Positions 21,609 to 29,851 of a stretch of DNA of 64,000 bases are shown here, piece after piece. Within the stretch, counting starts at the first letter, position 1; each line of letters opens with the position of its first letter. The notes beneath the pieces were generated by a model, which had not been told where the DNA came from, ran no database searches, and saw only the letters and a program-made list of their open reading frames with translations. Source of the DNA: Streptomyces sp. NBC_01116 (GTDB lineage Bacteria; Actinomycetota; Actinomycetes; Streptomycetales; Streptomycetaceae). Both the position numbers and the translations under genes were made by a program. The stretch covers positions 1,922,001-1,986,000 of the forward strand of contig NZ_CP108644.1 of assembly GCF_041435495.1 (NCBI RefSeq), in the 5' to 3' direction.

Positions 21609-21627
21609 CAAGGCAAGCCTGGCTTAC
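21609..21627. promoter_or_regulatory. Weak candidate DmdR/IdeR-type iron box
   Basis: On the - strand GTAAGCCAGGCTTGCCTTG keeps the central AGGCT and the inverted symmetry of the consensus TTAGGTTAGGCTAACCTAA but matches only 11 of 19 positions. It sits about 105 bp upstream of the metal-transporter start. Confidence 0.3.
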
Positions 21628-21774
21628 CACCCCTCTGACCTGCGAAGGAAGGACAGCCTCAGCTATCCGGGCCGTCACCCGGGCGGCTCCTTTCCCGCCG
21701 TTTTTCGCCTCTCCTCGCCCGCCGCGTGGCACAGATGCGGACAGGGCCCGGAATCGGGACACGGGGATCGGATC

Positions 21775-21836
21775 CGGACTCGGATGCGGATGCGGATGCG
21801 GATGCGGGCTCGGGTGCGGATGCGGGCGCGGATGGA
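21775..21836 (+). repeat. CGGATG hexanucleotide tract
   Basis: Four perfect CGGATG units (21781-21804) are followed by degenerate units up to about 21836. The tract ends about 28 bp before the first ADP-ribosylglycohydrolase start. The rest of the 361-bp divergent spacer (21504-21864) shows no gene; it should hold promoters for both directions. Confidence 0.85.
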
Positions 21837-21864
21837 AACCGCCGGACGAGCGAAGGGCGACGCG

Positions 21865-23043
21865 ATGGACACGGCCGTCGGCAATGACCGGGCCAGGGGT
21901 GCGCTGCTGGGGCTGGCGGTCGGGGACGCGCTCGGCGCCCCGGCGGAGAACCTGCGGCCCTCCGAGATCCGCCGCCGCTGGGGGCGGATCGAGGGCTTCG
22001 TGAGCGATGATCCGGCGGGCACCGACGACACGGAGTACGCGATCTTCTCCGGGCTGCTGCTCGCCCGGCACGGTTCGGCGCTCGACGTCTCCCATGTGGA
22101 GCGGGCCTGGCACCACTGGATCGCCGATCTGGACGAGGGCCCGTTCCGGGGCGCCGGGTTCAGCGAGCGCGGCACGCTGGAGAACCTGCGCCGGGGCCTG
22201 GCCGCCCCCATCTCGGCCCAGCACCGGCACGCCTGGAGCGACGGGCTCGCGATGCGGGCGGCCCCCTTCGGGGTGTTCGCGGCGGGCCGCCCGGCCGAGG
22301 CGGCCCGGCTGGTCGCGGTGGACGGCCGGGTCAGCCACGAGGGCGAGGGGATCTACGGGGGGCAGGCGGTGGCGGCCGGGGTGGCGGCGGCCATGGTCGG
22401 TTCGGGCCTCGCCTCGGTGATCGCGGCTGCGCTCTCGGTGGTCCCGATGGACTCCTGGACGGCCCGGTCGCTGCGCCGGGCGGTGGCGGCGGCCCAGCGG
22501 CCCCACCCCGACCGGCTCACGATGGAGCGTGCGGTGCGCTCGGCGGTGGTCATCGCCGGCTACCCGTGGACGGACCTCGCGCCGGAGGCGGTGGGCCTGG
22601 CGTTCGGGGCGTTCACGGCGGCGCGCGGGGACTTCCGGACGGCGGTGCTCACCGCCGTCAACATGGGCCGCGACGCGGACACGACGGCTGCGGTGGCGGG
22701 CGCCCTGGCCGGGGCGCTGAACGGGGAGAGCGCCGTCCCGCCGGACTGGGCCGCCGCGATCGGCCCGGTCCGGGGCAGCTGTCTGCCCTCGATGCGCGGC
22801 TACCACGTGCTGGACATCGCGGAGCTGCTGACCCCGGAGGATCCGGACGGAACCGGTCCCGCGGGGCCCCCGCAGGGGCGGGACGGCGGTCGCGAACCGG
22901 CGGCCGTACGGGGCCTGCCGTCGGCGGCGGCCTCCTTCGAGCCCGTCCGGGACCTGGCGTCCGCGGGGGCCTCTTCCGGACCCGTACGGGACCTGGCGTC
23001 CGCGCCGGCCTCCTCCGGGCCCGTATGGGAGGAGCGGCGATGA
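21865..23043 (+). CDS. ADP-ribosylglycohydrolase-family protein 1
   Basis: This 392-aa protein starts with the DraG/ARH signature GALLGLAVGDALGAPAE. The first metal-binding motif is TDDTE (in GTDDTEYAIFSGLLL), and the second is GRDADT (in NMGRDADTTAAVAGALAGAL), both intact, so it should be a binuclear-metal hydrolase. ARH enzymes cleave N- or O-ribosyl bonds. The C-terminal 80 residues are a low-complexity tail with three similar ASSGPVRDLASA-type repeats. The ATG at 21865 has GAAGGG upstream; another ATG at 21832 is possible. It is the first gene of a seven-gene operon, coupled to the next gene by ATGA. Confidence 0.87.
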   Translation: MDTAVGNDRARGALLGLAVGDALGAPAENLRPSEIRRRWGRIEGFVSDDPAGTDDTEYAIFSGLLLARHGSALDVSHVERAWHHWIADLDEGPFRGAGFSERGTLENLRRGLAAPISAQHRHAWSDGLAMRAAPFGVFAAGRPAEAARLVAVDGRVSHEGEGIYGGQAVAAGVAAAMVGSGLASVIAAALSVVPMDSWTARSLRRAVAAAQRPHPDRLTMERAVRSAVVIAGYPWTDLAPEAVGLAFGAFTAARGDFRTAVLTAVNMGRDADTTAAVAGALAGALNGESAVPPDWAAAIGPVRGSCLPSMRGYHVLDIAELLTPEDPDGTGPAGPPQGRDGGREPAAVRGLPSAAASFEPVRDLASAGASSGPVRDLASAPASSGPVWEERR

Positions 23044-24365
23044 CGGGGCCGGGTGAGGCGACCGGGAGCCGTCCGGCCATGACCACGCCACGGGAAGCAC
23101 TCCCCGCAGGCCCGCCCATGACCACCTCCGACGCGGCCCCCGGGCCCCCCGTCCCCTCCCGCCGGGCCCGGATCGAGGGGCTGCTGCTCGGGCTCGCGGC
23201 GGGCGACGCCGCCGGGTGGCCCGCCGCCCGGCACCGGGCGGCCCGGATGCCCGAGTGGACCCGGCGGCTCACCCGGGAGCTGGACACCTTCGCCGAGCAG
23301 AACGCCACCACCACACTGCCGGTGCCCATCGCCCTGAACCAGCCGCCCGAGCCGCTGCGGCTCGGCCCGTCCGACGACGCCGAGTGGGCCGCGTTCGCCG
23401 CCCGTACGGTGCTGGCGGCGGCGGCCGACGAGGCGGCGGGCCTCTCCTCCGGCCGCCGGATGCGGGACGCGGTGGACCGGGCCTGGAACGCGCTGGCCGC
23501 CACCGTCGCCGCCGCCAGCGCCCGGGCCCCCGAGGTCGAGGCCGCGGTGCTCCCGCTGCGGGCCCGGATCTCGGTGCGGGCCGGGCTCGGCAACCTGGCC
23601 GCCGGGCTGCGGCCGCCCGCCACCGGGCACGACAACCCGCACTACTTCGACGACGCCGCCTGCGTGCGGGCCGCCGTCCTCGCCGTGGTCCACCCGGGCG
23701 ACCCGGACGAGGCGGCGGCGCTCGCCGAGTTCGACGCCCGCTACACCCAGGACGGCGACGGGGTGCACGGGGCACGGGCCGTGGCCGCCGCGATCGCCGT
23801 GGCGCTGGCCGGGGCGGACGTCGACACCGTGGTGAACGCGGCCCTCGACCGGCTCCCCGAGGGCACCGAGATCGCCCGCAACGCCGCGCACGCGGTCCGC
23901 CTGGCCCGGGAGTTCGCGGGCGAGCCGGCCGGGGCGTTCGCCCTGGTCCCGGTGCTGGAACACCAGATCGTGGATCACGTCTACAGCTACGGGATCGCGG
24001 CGGCGGAGACCGTGCCCGTCGCCCTGGCCCTCACCACCGCGGCCCGGGGCGAGATCGCCCAGGCGGTCCCGGCCGCCGCCTGCCTGTCCCGGGTCGCGGA
24101 CTCCGCGCCCGCCCTCGCCGGGGCGCTGACCGGGACCATCGGCTCGGTCAGCGCCGTTCCGGCGGGCTGGCGCGAGGCGTGCCGGACACTGGCGGGCTGT
24201 GCGCTGCCCCGGCTGGCGGGCACGGATCTGATCGAACTCGCCGGGCTGCTGGCAGCCACGGAACCGGCCACCCCGGGTGGACAATTCCGACATGACGCCC
24301 GCCACGGCCATGGAAGCCGTCCTCTCGACACCGCGCCCCTCCCCCACCACGCCCGGACTCGATGA
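23040..24365 (+). CDS. ADP-ribosylglycohydrolase-family protein 2, divergent metal site
   Basis: This 441-aa protein is recognisable as ARH family by GLLLGLAAGDAAGWPA and by its helical repeat pattern, but both metal motifs are altered. The first reads SDDAE where TDDTE is usual, and the second reads SRVADS where GRDADT is usual, losing the first Asp. A region of about 60 residues (ELDTFAEQNATTTLPV) separates the signature from the first motif. It may use a changed metal site, bind without hydrolysis, or pair with a catalytic neighbour. The ATG overlaps the stop of gene 1; the 3' end overlaps the start of gene 3 by 74 bp. Confidence 0.78.
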   Translation: MTGPGEATGSRPAMTTPREALPAGPPMTTSDAAPGPPVPSRRARIEGLLLGLAAGDAAGWPAARHRAARMPEWTRRLTRELDTFAEQNATTTLPVPIALNQPPEPLRLGPSDDAEWAAFAARTVLAAAADEAAGLSSGRRMRDAVDRAWNALAATVAAASARAPEVEAAVLPLRARISVRAGLGNLAAGLRPPATGHDNPHYFDDAACVRAAVLAVVHPGDPDEAAALAEFDARYTQDGDGVHGARAVAAAIAVALAGADVDTVVNAALDRLPEGTEIARNAAHAVRLAREFAGEPAGAFALVPVLEHQIVDHVYSYGIAAAETVPVALALTTAARGEIAQAVPAAACLSRVADSAPALAGALTGTIGSVSAVPAGWREACRTLAGCALPRLAGTDLIELAGLLAATEPATPGGQFRHDARHGHGSRPLDTAPLPHHARTR

Positions 24366-25485
24366 ACGCGTCCGCCGGGCCCTCGTCGGAGCCGCCGTGG
24401 GCGACGCGCTCGGCGGCCCGGTCGAGGGCTGGACCCCCGAGCAGATCGCCGAGCGCCACGGCGGCCGGGTGACCGGGATCGTCGGCCCCTGGCACGGCGA
24501 TGACTGGCGCACCGCGCGCCCCATCGCCCCGTACCACAAGGGCGACGGGCACGTCACCGACGACACCCTGATGACCCATGCGCTGATCCGGGTCTACGAC
24601 CGGGTCCGCGACCACCTCGACGCGTACGCCGTCGCGGACCATCTCGTCCCGGACCTGCTGTCGCCCCGCTGGATCCCGGAGCTGGAGGCAGAGGCCCTCC
24701 CCCTCCAGCGGATCTTCCTGGCGGAGAAGTGGATCGTGGCCCGGCTGCACTACGGGCACGTGGACCCGCGCGAGGCCGGTGCGGGCAACATCGTCAACTG
24801 CGGGGCGGCGATGTACATGGCCCCGGTCGGCCTGGTCAACGCCGGCCGCCCGGAGGCCGCGTACGCCGAGGCGCTGGAGGTCGCGGCCCCCCACCAGTCC
24901 TCCTACGGACGGGAGGCGGCCGGGGTCTTCGCGGCCGCCGTCGCCGCCGCCTGCCGCCCGGGCGCCACCCCCGGCACCGTGGTCGACGCGGCCCTCTCCC
25001 TGGCCAGGGACGGCACCCGGTCAGCGATCGAGGCGGTGGCCGAAGTGGCCGTGCGCCACGAGGACTTCGAGACCGCGCTCGTCCCGCTGCGGGCGGCGGT
25101 GGAGCCCTTCGACACGGTCGGCCCCGACTACCGGAGCCCCTCACTCGGCGCACGCCGCCCCTCCCGCCTGCACGCCGTCGAGGAACTGCCCATCGCCCTC
25201 GGGATGCTGCTCGTCGGGGGCGGCGCCTACCGGCCCACGGTGCTCGGTTCGGTGAACTACGGGCGGGACTGCGACTCCATCGCGACGATGAGCGGGGCGA
25301 TCGTGGGCGCGCTGGGCGGCGAGGCACCCGCGGACTGGGCCGCCACGGTCGCGGAGGCGAGCCGGCTCGACCTGGACGCCCCGGCGAGGGTGCTGGCGCA
25401 GGTGGCCCGGGAGGTCTTCGCCCGGGACCTGGAGCGCCGCCGGGCCCATGAGCAGGCGTTCGCCGCGCTGGCCGGTGAGCGGTGA
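24292..25485 (+). CDS. ADP-ribosylglycohydrolase-family protein 3
   Basis: This protein of about 397 aa has RALVGAAVGDALGGPVEGW at the N terminus, VTDDTLMT as first metal motif and NYGRDCDSIATMSGA as second, so the active site looks intact. It is only distantly similar to protein 1, which suggests an old duplication or a different substrate. Two starts are possible, GTG at 24277 and ATG at 24292; both lie inside the end of gene 2. Its stop overlaps the GTG of gene 4. Family level is secure; the substrate could be ADP-ribose adducts, ribosyl compounds or related glycosides. Confidence 0.87.
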   Translation: MTPATAMEAVLSTPRPSPTTPGLDERVRRALVGAAVGDALGGPVEGWTPEQIAERHGGRVTGIVGPWHGDDWRTARPIAPYHKGDGHVTDDTLMTHALIRVYDRVRDHLDAYAVADHLVPDLLSPRWIPELEAEALPLQRIFLAEKWIVARLHYGHVDPREAGAGNIVNCGAAMYMAPVGLVNAGRPEAAYAEALEVAAPHQSSYGREAAGVFAAAVAAACRPGATPGTVVDAALSLARDGTRSAIEAVAEVAVRHEDFETALVPLRAAVEPFDTVGPDYRSPSLGARRPSRLHAVEELPIALGMLLVGGGAYRPTVLGSVNYGRDCDSIATMSGAIVGALGGEAPADWAATVAEASRLDLDAPARVLAQVAREVFARDLERRRAHEQAFAALAGER

Positions 25486-26849
25486 ACGTCCGCCTCACCT
25501 GGGTGCAGCCCGAGGACCTGGTCGGCCACGAGCTGCGGCAGGCCGCGCAGGACGGCCGGGACGCCCGGGAGATCGAGGCCCGGTGGTACGCGGCCGGGGG
25601 CGCGCCCGCCCCGGACCGGGCCGGCGCCTCCGAGCCGCCCGCACCGCCGCGCCTGCGCGCGCTGGCCGAACGGCTTCTCGACGAACTCGCGCTGCTGGAC
25701 GCGCCGTTGGCGGCCGACGAGCCGACCGGGCTGGACGAGATCGTGGCCGCCTGCCCGCACTGGCCGGGCCCGGTGGAGGGTACGCCCCACGTCGGCCGGG
25801 ACCGGCTGCACGCGGCGTGGCTCGGCCGGGCGGCGGGCTGCCTGCTCGGCAAACCGGTCGAGAAGCTGCCGCTGGACGGCATCCGCGCCCTGGCCCGCGC
25901 CACCGGGAACTGGCCCCCGGCCAGTTGGTTCACCGCACACGGCGTACCCGCCGAACTGCTGGCCGCGCACCCCTGGAACCGCCGCTCGGCCCCCACGTCC
26001 CTGGCCGAGAACATCGACGGCATGCCGGCGGACGACGACCTCGACCACCCCCTGCTCACCCTGCTGCTGCTCCAGCGGCACGGCCGCTCCTTCACCACTG
26101 CCGACCTCGCCCGGCTGTGGCTGGACGAGCTTCCGGCGGGCCGTGCCTTCACCGCCGAGCGCATCGCGTACGGCAACCTCCTCGCGGGCGTCGAGCCCCC
26201 GGAGACCGCCCGCCACCGCAACCCGTTCCGGGAGTGGATCGGCGCGCAGATCCGGGCCGACGTGCACGGCTGGACCCACCCCGGCGACCCGGCCGGGGCC
26301 GCCGCCCAGGCCCACCGCGACGCGGTCCTCACCCACACCGGCAACGGGGTGTACGGCGCGATGTTCACCGCCGCCGCGCTCGCCGTCGCGGCCGGCGGCG
26401 AGAGCGATGTGCACGGCTGCCTGGCCGCCGGGCTGCGGGTGGTGCCGCCGCGCTCGCGGTACGCCCGCGCGATCCGCCTCGGCATCGAAACGGCCCGTAC
26501 GGAAGGGGAGTTCGACACCGTCGTGGACCGGCTGCACGCCGTCTACGCGGACACCCACCACTGGGTGCACGTGCTGCCCAACGCCGCGCTGCTGGCCGCC
26601 GCCCTCACCCACGCCGACGGCGACTTCACCCGGTCGATCGGCCTCGCGGTCTCCGGCGGCTGGGACACCGACTCCAACGGGGCGACGGCCGGATCGCTGG
26701 CCGGACTCCTGGCGGGCGGGCCGGACGCCCTGCCCGAGCACTGGACGGCTCCGCTGAAGAACCGGCTCGCCACCTCCGTACCCGGCTTCGACCGGACCGG
26801 GTTCGACACCCTCGCCGCACTGACCCACCAGGAGGCTCTGCGCCCATGA
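25482..26849 (+). CDS. ADP-ribosylglycohydrolase-family protein 4, variant type
   Basis: This 455-aa protein has a 100-residue N-terminal extension before the ARH domain, which begins at AAWLGRAAGCLLGKPVE. The first metal motif reads DDDLD where TDDTE is usual, and the second GWDTDSNGAT, keeping both Asp residues. This combination marks a separate branch of the family. Conserved TGNGVYGAMFTAA and HWVHVLPNAALLAAAL lie in between. The GTG at 25482 overlaps the previous stop (GTGA) and the stop overlaps the ribokinase ATG. Direct coupling to a ribokinase points to a product that is free ribose or a close sugar. Confidence 0.83.
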   Translation: MNVRLTWVQPEDLVGHELRQAAQDGRDAREIEARWYAAGGAPAPDRAGASEPPAPPRLRALAERLLDELALLDAPLAADEPTGLDEIVAACPHWPGPVEGTPHVGRDRLHAAWLGRAAGCLLGKPVEKLPLDGIRALARATGNWPPASWFTAHGVPAELLAAHPWNRRSAPTSLAENIDGMPADDDLDHPLLTLLLLQRHGRSFTTADLARLWLDELPAGRAFTAERIAYGNLLAGVEPPETARHRNPFREWIGAQIRADVHGWTHPGDPAGAAAQAHRDAVLTHTGNGVYGAMFTAAALAVAAGGESDVHGCLAAGLRVVPPRSRYARAIRLGIETARTEGEFDTVVDRLHAVYADTHHWVHVLPNAALLAAALTHADGDFTRSIGLAVSGGWDTDSNGATAGSLAGLLAGGPDALPEHWTAPLKNRLATSVPGFDRTGFDTLAALTHQEALRP

Positions 26850-27730
26850 CCCGCATCGCGGTGCTCGGCAGCACCAACATGGACCTCGTCGCCCACACCG
26901 CCCGCGCCCCCGGGCTCGGCGAGACCGTCACCGGCCGGGAGTTCCGGACGGTCCCCGGCGGCAAGGGCGCCAACCAGGCCGTCGCCGCCGCCCGCGCGGG
27001 CGGGGAGGTGGCGATGATCGGCGCGGTCGGCGACGACGCCTACGGCACCCTGCTGCGCGACGGACTCGAACACGCCGGGGTCGACACCGACCTCCTGCAC
27101 ACCGCCGAGGGCCCCAGCGGCACCGCGCACATCGTGGTGGACGACACCGGGGCCAACGCGATCGTGGTGATCCCCGGCGCGAACGGCGTCGTCACCGCGC
27201 TCGGGCCCGGGGAGATCGCGGCGATCGCCGCCGCCGACCTGCTGCTGATGCAGCTCGAACTCCCGCTGTCCGCGGTCGTCGAGGGAGCCCGCGCGGCCCG
27301 GTCCCAGGGCGTCACGACCATCCTCACCCCCTCCCCCGTCCAGCACCTGCCCGATGAACTCCTGGACCACATCGACCTGTTGGTGCCCAACGAGCACGAG
27401 GCCGCCGAGCTGTCCGGGCAGGCCGAGCCGCACGCCGCGGCGCAGATCCTGCTGCGCCGGGTGCCCGAGGTCGTCGTCACGCTCGGCGCGAAGGGCTGCC
27501 TGTACGCGGCCCGGGGCGGCGAGCCGGTGCTCTTCGCGGCCCCGTCGGTGAACGCCGTCGACACGACCGGGGCCGGGGACACCTTCGTCGGGTCGCTGGC
27601 CGTGGCGCTCGGCGAGGGCCGGCCGGTGGCCGAGGCCGTGGCGTTCGCCTCCTCGGCCGCCGCGCTCTGCGTCCAGAAGCCGGGCGCGTCCACGTCCATG
27701 CCCTTCCGCAGCGAGATCGAGGCCTCATGA
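26846..27730 (+). CDS. rbsK: Ribokinase (PfkB family)
   Basis: This 294-aa sugar kinase has both PfkB signatures: GGKGANQAVAAARAGG near residues 36-51 and DTTGAGDTFVGSLAVAL near 240-256, the latter with the catalytic Asp in GAGD. N-terminal GSTNMDLVAH fits ribokinase over fructokinase. The enzyme phosphorylates D-ribose to ribose 5-phosphate in the cytosol. No ribose ABC transporter or RbsD is nearby; four ribosyl-bond hydrolase homologues precede it. Therefore its ribose probably comes from inside the cell or from a ribosylated compound imported elsewhere. Coupled by ATGA on both sides. Confidence 0.88.
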   Translation: MTRIAVLGSTNMDLVAHTARAPGLGETVTGREFRTVPGGKGANQAVAAARAGGEVAMIGAVGDDAYGTLLRDGLEHAGVDTDLLHTAEGPSGTAHIVVDDTGANAIVVIPGANGVVTALGPGEIAAIAAADLLLMQLELPLSAVVEGARAARSQGVTTILTPSPVQHLPDELLDHIDLLVPNEHEAAELSGQAEPHAAAQILLRRVPEVVVTLGAKGCLYAARGGEPVLFAAPSVNAVDTTGAGDTFVGSLAVALGEGRPVAEAVAFASSAAALCVQKPGASTSMPFRSEIEAS

Positions 27731-28926
27731 GCACCACCGCGGCAGGACCCCTCACCGGGCTGAAGGTCATCGACCTGGCCACCCTCTTCGCCGGACCGCT
27801 CGCGGCCACCATGCTCGGGGACTTCGGCGCCGATGTGATCAAGGTCGAGCACCCCCGCAGACCGGACCCCTCGCGCGGGCACGGGCCCGCCAAGGACGGG
27901 ATCGGGCTGTGGTGGAAGCTGCTCGGCCGCAACAAGCGCACCCTGACCCTCGACCTGTCCGCGCCCGGCGGCCGGGACGTCCTGCTCCAGCTGGCCGCCG
28001 GGACGGATGTGATCATCGAGAACTTCCGGCCCGGGACCCTGGAGCGCTGGGGCCTGGGCCCCGAGGAGCTGCACGCCGTCAACCCGCGTCTGGTGCTGGC
28101 CCGGGTCACCGGCTTCGGCCAGTTCGGGCCGTACGCCCACCGCCCCGGCTTCGGCACCCTCGCCGAGGCGATGAGCGGCTTCGCGGCGATCACCGGGGAG
28201 CCGGACGGTCCGCCGACGCTGCCGCCGTTCGGGCTGGCGGACTCCATCGCGGCCCTGGCCACGGCGTACGCGGTGATGGCCGCGCTCGCCGGACGGGAGA
28301 AGACCGGCGAGGGGCAGGTGGTGGACCTCGCGATCATCGAGCCGATCCTCACCGTGCTGGGCCCGCAGCCGCTCTGGTACGACCAGCTCGGCTACGTCCA
28401 GCCGCGCACCGGCAACCGCTCCCGCAACAACGCCCCGCGCAACACCTACCGCACCGCCGACGGCCACTGGGTCGCGGTCTCCACCTCCGCCCAGTCCGTC
28501 GCCGAGCGGGTGATGCGCCTGGTCGGCCGCCCGGACCTGATCGACGAGCCGTGGTTCGGCGCGGGCACCACCCGGGCCGAGCACACCGAGGAGCTGGACG
28601 CGGCCGTGGGCCACTGGATCTCCCGGCACAGCCGCGCGGAGGTGCTCGACGGCTTCGAGAAGGCGGAGGCGGCCGTCGCGCCGATCCACGACGTACGGGA
28701 GGTGATGGAGGACCCGCAGTACCGGGCGCTGGACACCGTCACCGAGGTCGACGACCCGGAGCTGGGGCCGCTGCGGATGCAGAACGTCCTCTTCCGGCTC
28801 TCGGGGACGCCCGGCGGGATCCGGTGGGCGGGCCGCCCGCACGGCGCGGACACCGAGGAGATCCTGGCCGGCCTCGGTCTCACGGAGACCCGGATCGCGG
28901 CGCTGCGGGACCAGGGGGCGCTGTGA
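27727..28926 (+). CDS. Class III CoA-transferase (CaiB/BaiF family)
   Basis: This 399-aa protein has the family start LTGLKVIDLATLFAGPLAATMLGDFGADVIKVE, of which the GADVIKVE part is diagnostic. The likely catalytic Asp lies in FGLADSIAALATAYAVMAAL, equivalent to Asp169 of formyl-CoA transferase. NNAPRNTYRTADGHWVAVS is the usual C-domain motif. Such enzymes move CoA between carboxylic acids, often to activate a substrate such as citramalate, malate or mesaconate. Next to a CitE-like lyase this suggests activation then cleavage of a hydroxy-dicarboxylic acid. Coupled by ATGA upstream and GTGA downstream. Confidence 0.87.
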   Translation: MSTTAAGPLTGLKVIDLATLFAGPLAATMLGDFGADVIKVEHPRRPDPSRGHGPAKDGIGLWWKLLGRNKRTLTLDLSAPGGRDVLLQLAAGTDVIIENFRPGTLERWGLGPEELHAVNPRLVLARVTGFGQFGPYAHRPGFGTLAEAMSGFAAITGEPDGPPTLPPFGLADSIAALATAYAVMAALAGREKTGEGQVVDLAIIEPILTVLGPQPLWYDQLGYVQPRTGNRSRNNAPRNTYRTADGHWVAVSTSAQSVAERVMRLVGRPDLIDEPWFGAGTTRAEHTEELDAAVGHWISRHSRAEVLDGFEKAEAAVAPIHDVREVMEDPQYRALDTVTEVDDPELGPLRMQNVLFRLSGTPGGIRWAGRPHGADTEEILAGLGLTETRIAALRDQGAL

Positions 28927-29789
28927 CCGGCCGGCCGATCCCCGCCCCGCCGCTGCCCGAGGGCCCGCCGCCACCGGCCGGACGGCCGCCGCTGACCTGG
29001 CTGTACGTGCCCGGGGACCGGCCGGAGGTGGTGGCCAAGGCGCTGGGCAGCGGGGCGGACGTGGTGATCGTCGATCTGGAGGACGCCGTCGCCCCGGACC
29101 GCAAGGCGTACGCGCGCTCCGCCACCGCCGAGCTCCTCGCCGACCAGGTCACGGCGGCCCCGGACGCGGTGCCGGTCCATGTCCGGGTGCACGGCGAGGA
29201 CGACATCCGGGCGCTGGCGGAGCTGCCGGGCCTGGCCGCGTTCCGGCTGCCGAAGATCACCCACGCGGTCTCGGTGCACCATGTGGCGGCCGTGGCCCCG
29301 GGCGTGGCGCTGTATCCGCTGCTGGAGTCGGCGCTCGCGATCGAGCACGCGTACTCGATCGCCTCGGCCCATCACGCCGTACGCGGCATCGCCCTGGGCG
29401 AGGCGGACCTGCGGGCGGATCTGGGCGTACGGGAGGACGCCGGGCTCGACTGGCCGCGCAGCCGTGCCGTGGTGGCGGCCCGGGCGGCGGCTCTTCCGCC
29501 GCCCGCCCAGTCGGTCTTCCCGGACGTGCGGGACCTGGACGGGCTGTGGACGTCGTGCGGGCGGGGGCGGGCGCTCGGGATGCTGGGCCGGGCGGCGATC
29601 CACCCGCGCCAGCTGCCGGTGATCGAGCGGGCGTTCCGGCCGACGGCCGAGGAGATCGAGGCGGCCGAGGAGGTCGTCGCGGCCTCGGAGGTGGCGGCGG
29701 GGGCGCTGGCGCTGCCGGACGGGAGGTTCGTGGACGCGGCGGTGGTCGCGTCCGCCCGCCGGACGATCGCGCTCGCCGGGCGGGCCTGA
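28923..29789 (+). CDS. CitE-like CoA-ester lyase (HpcH/HpaI family)
   Basis: This 288-aa protein belongs to the citrate lyase beta-subunit-like family. It shows LTWLYVPGDRPEVVAKAL, the metal-binding DVVIVDLEDAVAPDRK, VHVRVHG, and a second acidic segment ALGEADLRADLG. The proline-rich first 25 residues are outside the fold. Free-standing CitE-like enzymes cleave malyl-, methylmalyl- or citramalyl-CoA to an acyl-CoA plus glyoxylate or pyruvate. The GTG overlaps the CoA-transferase stop. It is the last gene in the operon, and its stop codon lies in the loop of the terminator at 29771-29812. Confidence 0.85.
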   Translation: MTGRPIPAPPLPEGPPPPAGRPPLTWLYVPGDRPEVVAKALGSGADVVIVDLEDAVAPDRKAYARSATAELLADQVTAAPDAVPVHVRVHGEDDIRALAELPGLAAFRLPKITHAVSVHHVAAVAPGVALYPLLESALAIEHAYSIASAHHAVRGIALGEADLRADLGVREDAGLDWPRSRAVVAARAAALPPPAQSVFPDVRDLDGLWTSCGRGRALGMLGRAAIHPRQLPVIERAFRPTAEEIEAAEEVVAASEVAAGALALPDGRFVDAAVVASARRTIALAGRA

Positions 29790-29812
29790 GACTGCGGGCC
29801 CGCCCGGCGAGC
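29771..29812. terminator. Strong terminator closing the ARH-ribokinase operon
   Basis: A perfect 16-bp stem (29771-29786 with 29797-29812) has a 10-nt loop that contains the TGA of the lyase gene. It separates this operon from the convergent lgt gene and is symmetric enough to act in both directions. Confidence 0.85.
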
Positions 29813-29851
29813 GGGAGGTGTGCGGGGGTGCGCCCGAGAGGGCGCGGCCGG

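Noticed and set aside
23040..24365. Second ARH gene as a pseudogene
   Set aside because: It keeps full length, coupled start and stop, and normal codon bias; only motif residues differ, so it is better treated as divergent.
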